Below are positions 19,867 through 27,104 of a stretch of 53,009 nucleotides of DNA, one piece after another. Location: assembly GCA_001970955.1 (NCBI GenBank), contig MPUH01000458.1, positions 1-53,009 on the forward strand. The letters run 5' to 3'. The notes under the pieces were generated by a model. It saw nothing but the letters and a program-made list of their open reading frames with translations, was not told where the DNA came from and did no database searches. Source of the stretch: Stentor coeruleus. Its lineage: Eukaryota > Ciliophora > Heterotrichea > Heterotrichida > Stentoridae. Position 1 is the stretch's first letter. Each line of letters begins with the position of its first letter. The position numbers were made by a program, and so were the translations under genes.

Positions 19867-20512
19867 TGATATAAAGTTTTATTATAAGTTTGATTTGGTA
19901 AAGGTTATTTTGAGAAGGAATGGGATAAGGACTTTTATACAAAGTGAAGCTTTTGTTGTAAATGATAAAACTCTATCAAATTATCGGAAATTACAAAACC
20001 TTATTGTGGTTTTGTATACAAAAGTATTGGAAAACATAGGAAACTAAAATCTATAGAAATATAAAATGATTTTTTATAAATATAAACAAATTCAATCAAA
20101 AATTATTTCTTAACTCAATCCTACCTTAGCCAGTCTACTAGTCCATTAGTGTATTTTGATATGCAAATTCATAAAAATTACAATTTTTCTTAAAAAATCA
20201 AAAACCAAGCAAAAATTATCAAATCTAATCTCTCTTCCTCATTAAAAAACCTACTTCCACCCTTCCCATCTTCAAATAAAAAATCTATCAACCACAAAAG
20301 CCTTATATCCTCACATCCCCTAATCAAAAACCTATAAAACCTTACCTTTAAAAAAATCCTCATCATTTCTCCAAAAAACTTCCTATATTTCCATCCTTTC
20401 AAAATTATATTTTCCATAATCCTTTTCATAAGCCAACATAAAATCATCTCTACTCCAAAACTCCTAACCTAACTTCTTATCTAAAAACACCACTATCAAA
20501 CTACCTTAAAAA
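19867..20512. promoter_or_regulatory. Divergent upstream region shared by the zinc-knuckle and acyl-CoA synthetase genes
   Basis: It lies between two diverging starts. The left third is relatively G-rich on the + strand. The right part is almost G-free: 20221-20400 contains a single G and 20221-20280 contains 20 C and no G. This is the strongest example of the 5'-flank asymmetry seen through the window. No discrete promoter motif can be picked out. The 85-codon minus-strand frame at 20190-20447 is a by-product of this composition. Confidence 0.5.
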
Positions 20513-22507
20513 ATGGGTGGTAGCAAAAGTAAGTCAATCCAATATTCCCTCGAAATTCCAGGCACGGAAACCGAAGATTTTTCATGTATTTTCCAATGTC
20601 CTGATAATTCATTAGAAATTATTTACCCAAATCCTTATCTAATAATCAAGTAATTTCTATAAAGATCCTTATGCGAAAAATTCCCGTCAAAACAATTCCT
20701 CAGCTCTCGTCCTAAAGGTTCACCCGAGTATATCTGGCTTTCATACTCATCAGTACTTAAAAAAATCCATAAATCAGCAGCCTTTCTCTCATCATTATCC
20801 CTAAAAAACCACCCAAGCGGAATGTGCATAATCGGACTTTTATCAAAAAACTCCCCAGAATGGTTAATTTTCGATATGGCTTGTTCCAAACTAGGAATTA
20901 CAACTTTATGTATATATAATGAGTACTCTATAGAATATATTGAAAAAACAATAAATACAACCGAACTCAATTACATATGCTGCAGTTCTGATTATCTTTT
21001 AAAGATTTTGACTATGAAACAAGCTAATAAAATCCCAACAGTTGAGATGATTTTCTGTTTGCAAAAACCAAACCATGAAGCTTTGCATGTTTTAGCTAGT
21101 CTTGGTAATGTGAAGATTGTTTATTATAAAGAAAAGTCTAATGTTTATGAAGATTACATAGAAAGTAATATGGAAAAAATATATACCATAGCTCAGACAA
21201 ATGGGGTAATCAGTGAGCAGAAGTTTTGTATGATTTCTTATAGAAACATACTTATGTCAATATTTGGTGCTGATATTCCAGGGTTGAACTTAGAGAAAAA
21301 NTATAGAAACATACTTATGTCAATATTTGGTGCTGATATTCCAGGGTTGAACTTAGAGAAAAAAGATGTTTATATATCTTTCATTTCATTATCTTTATTA
21401 TGGGAAAGGGTGATTATATATAAAGTTATACTTTCTGGGGCGAGTATTGGTTTTTCTGATAAAGATGATGCCATTTTAAGTGAAAATATTTTGATTTTAA
21501 AGCCCACTTTGGTCTTAGGAGTACCTAAATTACTTGAAGAAATGTATGAAAAAATTCAAACTGGTATATCTGAGTTATCATCAACAAAAAGAGCTTTTTT
21601 CTATAAAGCTTATTCAGCAAAACTCAAAGCATATAAAAAAACTAAGAAACTTACAAGTACAATATTAGACAAGTTTATATTTAAAACTATAAGAAATAAA
21701 ACTGGAGGAAGGATTAGGCTTATGATAATTGGTTCAGCAGTTTATAGACCAGGAATTGTTGAGTTTTTAAGACTTGTACTTTCTTGTGATATATTAGAAG
21801 GATATGGGTCAATAGAAACAAGTATAGCATGTTTTTGTTCAATACCTGGGGATAATTCTTTAAATCATGTTGGAGGACCATTACCTGGGGTGTTGGTTAA
21901 ATTGAGAAAACTTCCTAGGATAGTTTTTGAAGGATTTGAAGGGAAAATGGTTGGAGAACTTTATGTTAAAGGGGGAAAATTGTGTAAAGGGTATTTTAAA
22001 GGAATAGAATTTGTGATTGATCAAGATGGGTGGATGCCTACTGGTGATGTTTTTGCTTATAATACTTTTAATGGGTCTTTTACGTTTATTGATATTTTAC
22101 AATGTATTGAGGTTTTGGGGAATAATAAAAGTATTTCTTTACAGAAACTAGAATGCTTGTATAAAACTAGTCCGTTTGTTAAACAGATACTTATTAAGTA
22201 TAGAAATGATAAACTTATAGCGTTGGTTGTCCCAAATGAAGAATATGTTAGAAGATCAATGGCCCCAGGTCATGTTAAGTTTTCGGAACTGTGTGGGACT
22301 TCTTTGTTGGCATCAACGGTAATCAATGATTTTAATAGAATTGCCAAGTCTATGGATTTGAAATACTATGAGAAAATAAACAAGGTATTTTTGGAGCCAA
22401 CTCCTTGGGAAACAAACGACGTTTTCGCACCTGCACTGAAGCTAAAAAGGAGTGTTTTAGAAAGTAGGTACGATGAGATCATACTAAGCTTATCCTTAGA
22501 AACTTAA
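20513..22507 (+). CDS. Long-chain acyl-CoA synthetase-like protein, degenerate motifs; one 15-nt intron; assembly duplication inside
   Basis: Exon 1 starts at 20513 (MGGSKSKS, a good N-myristoylation signal) and joins exon 2 after the intron at 20650-20664. As given it reads 659 aa, but 21 codons (21301-21363) are a duplicated contig end, so the true length is about 638. ANL-superfamily landmarks: LLSKNSPEW (A3-like start), WERVIIYKVILSGASIGFSD (the 'ERV...GA.IGF' block of ACSLs), GGRIRLMIIGSAV, ILEGYGSIETS (GYGxTE), and GWMPTGDVF (GWxxTGD). The P-loop that is normally TSGTTGxPKG is replaced by TIAQTNG..., and the Arg of the usual IDRxK adenylation hinge is absent (FIDILQCIEV). A myristoylated membrane-bound ACSL paralogue with reduced or altered activity is inferred; catalysis cannot be assumed. 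Stop TAA, 14 nt before the next start. Confidence 0.87.
20650..20664 (+). other. 15-nt spliceosomal intron
   Basis: Reads GTAATTTCTATAAAG. It creates an in-frame TAA after codon 45; removal joins the myristoylation-type exon to the ACSL frame in phase 2. T9 and A10 conserved. Confidence 0.93.
21206..21220 (+). other. Possible hidden in-frame 15-nt intron
   Basis: GTAATCAGTGAGCAG starts and ends correctly and would be read as VISEQ inside the nucleotide-binding loop. Without it the segment is TIAQTNG-KFCMISYRN, which aligns better in length with TSGTTGxPKGVMLSHRN. Against it, position 10 is G instead of the A found in every other intron here. Confidence 0.35.
21239..21363 (+). repeat. Assembly artefact: 62-bp direct duplication around single N inside a coding region
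   Basis: Copy 1 (21239-21300) and copy 2 (21302-21363) are identical with the N at 21301. Copy plus N is 63 nt, so the frame happens to be kept and the protein shows the same 20-residue stretch twice around an X. Confidence 0.95.
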
Positions 22508-22521
22508 ATTTTATTTAATAA

Positions 22522-23790
22522 ATGGATGATAGCAGTGCTCTTATTCAGGACTATATCCTGACAATTGATTCAATGCGTAACGAGGCAGAAAAGCTTCGAC
22601 TAGAACTTTCTCAGTTCCCATCAGGCGATTCTGACTCTGAAGAACCTGAGGACACTGAAGCATTAAAAGAAGTCATAGAATCCTTAAATCAAGAAATCGA
22701 AAACATCTATGGTGAAATCTCAGATCAAACATCATCCCTTCTAAGCTTAAACGTAGAAGAAGAATGGATCCGTCTAAAATTCCCCCAGTAATTCATATAC
22801 AGAAGCCAAAAAATTGTATCTCTTCAACAAGAAATACATAAAGCTACAGAATCTCTTTATAAAGCTCGAGAAAAAAAAATGCAAGAAGAAACTATACTTA
22901 AAGAAGTTGAAAAACTTAAAAGCATAAACCCTAAACTATACCAGCTGGTAAAAAAAATGATCCAAGCCGAAAAAACGAACCTTCAACTTAAAAACTCTAT
23001 AATCAACTCAGAAGAAGATAGAAAAAACATGAGATTAGAATATGCTAAAATTACAACTGCTTTAGGATTAGAAGATAAAATCAAAAGACGTATTAAAGAA
23101 GTTGAAGAAGAAGTTCATGCTAAAGAAATTATAATAGAAAATCTGAGTAAAAATCTTAATGAAGTTAGGAAAAAAACTGAAGATACTATGAATAGTATTG
23201 AGAATTCTGATGTTAAAGATATTTTAAAGAAAAGTAATGAAGTTAAAGCTGTTAGGGCTTATTATGCTGAACAGATGGAAAAACTTCGTAAAGAAAATGT
23301 GGATTTATTAAAAGAAATTGAAGTGACTGAGAAAAACCCGAAGAAAATCCCCCCTGCGGTTGCGAATCAGAATTTGAGGTCGGAGGTGAAGAATTTGGAA
23401 ATGCAGATAACTGAGAGAAGTAAAGAAATAAAAGAAAAAGAAAGGGAAAAGTTTCAAGCTAATTTTCATTTGGAAGAGGCTCAGAAAGTGATGGCTGAAG
23501 TAAAAGCTAAAGTTGAAGAATTGACTGCTAAACCTAAACCTAAAGTACAGCCTAAACAAGAGGTTATTAAAGAAAAGAAAGTTGTTGCTAATCCTGCTCA
23601 AGCTATGAGGAAAATTGAAGCTAAAAGAGATTCTGTACTTGAGTTGTTAGGAAAAGGGATAAATGATGAGACTGGAAAAGAGATGATGAAAGTACTTAAA
23701 ACTGTTGGTAAGCCCGGACAAGGACTTGCTTCTAAGGTACTTGAGTTGAATAGAAGTCAGTTTCCTCAGACTAGGCCATTGAATAAGTAA
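22522..23790 (+). CDS. Coiled-coil protein; one 15-nt intron (417 aa)
   Basis: Exon 1 22522-22787 and exon 2 22803-23790 join in phase 2 after removing the intron. Almost the whole protein from residue about 5 to 335 is heptad-like and rich in Glu and Lys, so it should form long coiled coils. The last 60 residues (from about 355) are different: a conserved-looking helical tail with LELLGKGINDETGKEM and PGQGLASKVLELN. No family name is recognised. The start has TAA directly before ATGG and lies 14 nt after the stop of the acyl-CoA synthetase gene, so the two transcripts must be extremely close, overlapping or shared. A structural cytoskeletal or ciliary role is a guess. Confidence 0.88.
22788..22802 (+). 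other. 15-nt spliceosomal intron
   Basis: Reads GTAATTCATATACAG. It puts TAA in frame after codon 88; its removal continues the coiled coil (..KFPQSQKIVSLQQE..) straight into the downstream frame. Phase 2, T9 and A10 conserved. Confidence 0.95.
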
Positions 23791-23913
23791 GATTTTTAAG
23801 AGAAAATTTATAGGTTTTAATTGAAATATACTTTAATATTATAAGTTATAATATGATGTAGATACCTAGAAATATTCATATTTTTTATTTCCTTATAATC
23901 CTATTAATAATTA

Positions 23914-25476
23914 TCAATCCCATTCTTCAGTAAAAACTTGGAACTCCGGGTTAATTTTAATAAGTTTCATGCTAATTTCTTTAGTCCTAAAACTCCCACA
24001 TAATAAAGCGACATTACTCCATCTTTTTATCTCATCTTCTTGTTCATCAAGTATATCCTGAACATGTTTTGGTCCAATTGGGGATTTTGAATTTGCAATA
24101 CTAATTTTCCCACCTAATCTTTTAACCATATCAAAAACTTCTTCATAATAAATATGATCAAAATTCTGTTCAGGAGTATTTCTTATTGAATTCCTACATC
24201 CATATAACACCCAAACAGGTTTTTTCTCAGTTAATAATAAATGTTCTAATATTCCTTTAAATGGAGAAATTCCTGTTCCTGTACATATAATTAATGCTTT
24301 ATCACAAGTACTCATCCCTTGCCAAAATGATCCTTGTCCAGAAGGTAATGAGAATTCTAATATATGATTATTAAAATCAGTTATAGAATTCATATATCTT
24401 GTACATAAACCAGTAACTGTAAAAACTATAGAAATTGTATTAGAACTACTAATTGGTGATGTGGATATACTATAATTTCTAGCTGATAATACAGGAAGAT
24501 GCTGAAGAAAGTCTTCAAATTGTATAGTTCCCCATGAGGAATATTGAGATGTTATACATTCTAATGTATAAGCAGCGGGCATTGAGATTTTAGTTTCATC
24601 AATACAAGATATAAGATCGTTTTTCTCGTTAAGGTCTTGAAGAAGATTTGCCATGTAGATTGCTGTACTTGATTTTAATGGGCTTGTTATGTCTATAAAT
24701 CTAACAAAATATTCTGTTAAGGAAATAATGCTTTTACATCTGTGGGAGAGGAATTTAGGGATTTCAGCTGGGGTAACGAAATGGTCTGGAGAAAGTTTGA
24801 GATTGTTTAGTATAAGAGTTACTTTGTCGCGGTTGTTTTGTGGGTACATAAGAATAGCTGTGCCTGGGGTGTAAATTTGGTCTATGGTTAGTCTTAATTC
24901 AATTATAGCTTTTAAAGTGTTTTTTTCACTTAATAAGCGTTTGCCCACAATTTTGCTTTGGACTATCCGAGTTTCTTCAGTAAAAACTGCTAGGTTAGAC
25001 CTTTGGACATTAGCTAATTGGGCAACTTCGTGTTGTAAAATTTCCCAAAGGCTGTCAATCCAATATTCGACTGTGTTTTCTAAACCCATTTGTTCATCAG
25101 CTTCACCTCTTCCATAAAACTCACTTGCCCCAAGTCTTTTTAAGTGTTTTTCAACAGTTTTTGGACCACCTTGAAAAGTACTATAATTTGAATCCCCTAA
25201 TCCTAATATTGTATATCGAATACCTGATAGAATTGTTCCTTCTTGTTGACGAATCCATCTATAAAATTTTTGCCCATTATCTGGTAATTCTCCATCTCCA
25301 GTACTTGATACTATTATTACTAATACTTCATGAGTTTGGAGCTTTAGGGAAGAACCAAGTTCTTGTAAGCAGTAACGTTCAGCTTTAATTCCTTTGATTG
25401 AGCAGTCGTTTTGAAGCCTTAGAGAAATTTCTTCACAGTTTCCTGTTTGTGATGCCCATAAAATCTTAGCTGACAT
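23914..25476 (-). CDS. MTRR: Diflavin reductase, methionine synthase reductase-like (520 aa)
   Basis: FMN-binding flavodoxin domain at 3-148: SQTGNCEE (9-16), SSTGDGELPDN (57-67), LGLGDSNYSTF (91-101). The segment LGASEFYGRGEADEQMGLE (115-133) with VEYWIDSLW fits methionine synthase reductase better than NDOR1/Tah18 or cytochrome P450 reductase. FAD domain about 170-390 with RNYSIST (333-339). NADPH domain 395-520 with TGTGISPFKG (399-408) and VWVLYGCRNS. There is no N-terminal membrane anchor. The family passes electrons from NADPH through FAD and FMN, here probably to cobalamin-dependent methionine synthase. At 520 aa it is shorter than the roughly 700 aa of animal MTRR. It ends in TGA, the only such stop among the confident genes, followed at once by an in-frame TAA. 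NDOR1-like function is the main alternative. Confidence 0.85.
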   Translation of the reverse strand: MSAKILWASQTGNCEEISLRLQNDCSIKGIKAERYCLQELGSSLKLQTHEVLVIIVSSTGDGELPDNGQKFYRWIRQQEGTILSGIRYTILGLGDSNYSTFQGGPKTVEKHLKRLGASEFYGRGEADEQMGLENTVEYWIDSLWEILQHEVAQLANVQRSNLAVFTEETRIVQSKIVGKRLLSEKNTLKAIIELRLTIDQIYTPGTAILMYPQNNRDKVTLILNNLKLSPDHFVTPAEIPKFLSHRCKSIISLTEYFVRFIDITSPLKSSTAIYMANLLQDLNEKNDLISCIDETKISMPAAYTLECITSQYSSWGTIQFEDFLQHLPVLSARNYSISTSPISSSNTISIVFTVTGLCTRYMNSITDFNNHILEFSLPSGQGSFWQGMSTCDKALIICTGTGISPFKGILEHLLLTEKKPVWVLYGCRNSIRNTPEQNFDHIYYEEVFDMVKRLGGKISIANSKSPIGPKHVQDILDEQEDEIKRWSNVALLCGSFRTKEISMKLIKINPEFQVFTEEWD

Positions 25477-25703
25477 ATATAATTATTGAGTTTTAATCAA
25501 AAAATTTGTTTTGGATGGAGAAGGAGATTTTAGGTTTGAAGATGATTTAGAGATTGCCTTTAGGGTGTNCACAGTTTCCTGTTTGTGATGCCCATAAAAT
25601 CTTAGCTGACATATATAATTATTGAGTTTTAATTAAAAAATTTGTTTTGGATGGAGAAGGAGATTTTAAGTTTGAAGATGATTTAGAGATTGCCTTTAGG
25701 GTG
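25434..25703. repeat. Assembly artefact: about 135-bp direct duplication around single N at a gene start
   Basis: Copy 1 (25434-25568) and copy 2 (25570 on) flank the N at 25569 and differ at two positions (AATC/AATT and TTAGG/TTAAG). Copy 2 carries a second, false first exon of the MTRR-like gene (the first 14 codons). The mismatches suggest two alleles or read errors kept the contig ends from merging. Confidence 0.93.
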
Positions 25704-25895
25704 CTAGGAATTTAGGGTAATTATGAAGTTTTGGAAATTGGAATGAGGAAATTTAATTGGATTTGTGGATGGGAAATCAGGGATTTTGGCTAGTTAGTAT
25801 GTTTTAATAAGCAGTTAAGAAGTTTTTGATAGAAGAGGATAGTTATAATTTTAAGCAAACATCTCAACTTAATGAATTCAAGAATTATAAATTAA
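25477..25895. other. Intergenic, 5' flank of the MTRR-like gene
   Basis: After discounting the duplicated contig end, about 280 bp remain. The + strand is G-rich and C-poor, as expected 5' of a minus-strand gene. No other gene seen. Confidence 0.5.
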
Positions 25896-26531
25896 CTATT
25901 TCCCGATAACAGCGTCTGATTGAGAATCTGGGTGAGCTTTAACAAAAGCTGGTAGTAAATTAAGTGCATCACCAATACGGGAGATAATAGGAAATGCAGA
26001 CATATCTACTTCAAAGCGCTTAGCATTATATATCTGAGGAACCAAACATATATCAGCCACAGTAATCTGATCACCAACACAATAATTCCCCGCAGTATTT
26101 CTAAGTATTTGTTCAATTGCAACAAATCCTTCATTAATAACAGTTTGTGCCCACTCTTTTTTACTTATTCCGCTTTTCTCAGCCAAATCCAAAATAGGAA
26201 GATTTTGTAAAGGCTGTATTCCAGAATTAACAATCTCAGCAATTTCCCACATCCTAGCCATTTGCTCAATATTAGCAGGAATCAAAGGTCCATCAGGGTA
26301 TTTTGATTCAATATAATGGATTATAGCAAAACTTTGGGTTAGTGAAAAAGATCCATCGACAAAAGTTGGAACTTGACCTAAAGGGTTTTTTTGAAGATAT
26401 TCAGCCGAAGTATTCCCACCTTGAAGCAAATTGACAGGGATGTAGTTAAATTCTATGTTTTTAAGAGCTAAAGCTATACGAACACGCCATGATGCTGAGC
26501 TTCTCCAGTAGCCATAAAGGGTTAAATCCAT
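25896..26531 (-). CDS. GSTZ1: Maleylacetoacetate isomerase / zeta-class glutathione S-transferase (211 aa)
   Basis: Full-length family member (usually 210-220 aa). The N-terminal thioredoxin-like domain opens with LTLYGYWRSSASWRVRIALA; the SSxSWRVRIAL signature at 11-21 provides the catalytic Ser and the glutathione site. The Cys found in animal enzymes (SSCSWRV) is Ala here, as in many bacterial members. NPLGQVPTFVDG and LTQSFAIIHYIESKYP (glutathione contact Gln-Ser) follow. The C-terminal all-helical domain includes YCVGDQITVADICLVPQIYNA. The enzyme isomerises maleylacetoacetate to fumarylacetoacetate in tyrosine breakdown, in the cytosol. Stop TAG. Confidence 0.96.
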   Translation of the reverse strand: MDLTLYGYWRSSASWRVRIALALKNIEFNYIPVNLLQGGNTSAEYLQKNPLGQVPTFVDGSFSLTQSFAIIHYIESKYPDGPLIPANIEQMARMWEIAEIVNSGIQPLQNLPILDLAEKSGISKKEWAQTVINEGFVAIEQILRNTAGNYCVGDQITVADICLVPQIYNAKRFEVDMSAFPIISRIGDALNLLPAFVKAHPDSQSDAVIGK

Positions 26532-27104
26532 ATTTATAATATGAGTGTATGGGTTTTATACAAAAAACTATTAGTAAGAAATATTAATTTTGGTTTAAAA
26601 GCTGAATAATAATCTTAAGAAAAATTTTATATTGAATAAATCTTCTTTGATGATAACCTTATTTAACTTATTAGGAATAACAACTTCATTTTCAATATCA
26701 AAATTTCTTCAAATTCAATATTTTCTATAACTTCCTGGGTTTTATTTTCAGATATCGATTTTATAGTCCTTTTATTTTCAAAGGTTTTTTATATTGTTTT
26801 TCCTTAAGCTTAAATTTTCCTTGTTCTTCAGGATATCGAAATTGCATCAAAAATTTAGGTCTTTTATACATATAAAAGAAGTATGTCTTATTTTTTAAAT
26901 TAAAATATTATGATTATAGTACAGAATTTGTATTTACTTTAGGAATTTAGAGATCTTATAAAATCCAAATAACCAGTATCTATTAAAAAGTTAAATATTT
27001 TTACAATCTTCTCCTTTTACATATTAATATTAGCACAATTCTTATAAATTATATAATCCCTCCAAGATTAAGCTATTCATTTAATCAGACTTTAATAAAC
27101 TTAT
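26532..27104. other. Intergenic between GSTZ and PKG genes
   Basis: Holds the candidate gene remnant at 26595-26871. The remaining sequence to 27104 is AT-rich with no gene seen. Confidence 0.4.
26595..26871 (-). pseudogene. Candidate frameshifted gene remnant (about 90 codons)
   Basis: On the minus strand an ATG at 26871 opens 36 codons (MYKRPKFLMQFRYPEEQGKF...) to a TAA. A +1/-1 change near an A run leads into a second open stretch (KSISENKTQEVIENIEFEE), and one base more in a run of four T leads into a third (DIENEVVIPNKLNKVIIKED) that ends with TAA at 26595-26597. In the second and third stretches G falls at codon position 1 sixteen times, position 2 once and position 3 six times, a strong coding bias. 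No 15- or 16-nt intron explains the shifts. Either a decayed gene or a real small gene with two sequencing errors in homopolymers. Function unknown. Confidence 0.35.

Noticed and set aside
20190-20447. 85-codon minus-strand ORF upstream of the acyl-CoA synthetase gene
   Set aside because: It is produced by the G-free composition of the + strand, which removes most stop codons on the other strand; the peptide is Phe/Leu/Arg-rich without domain features.
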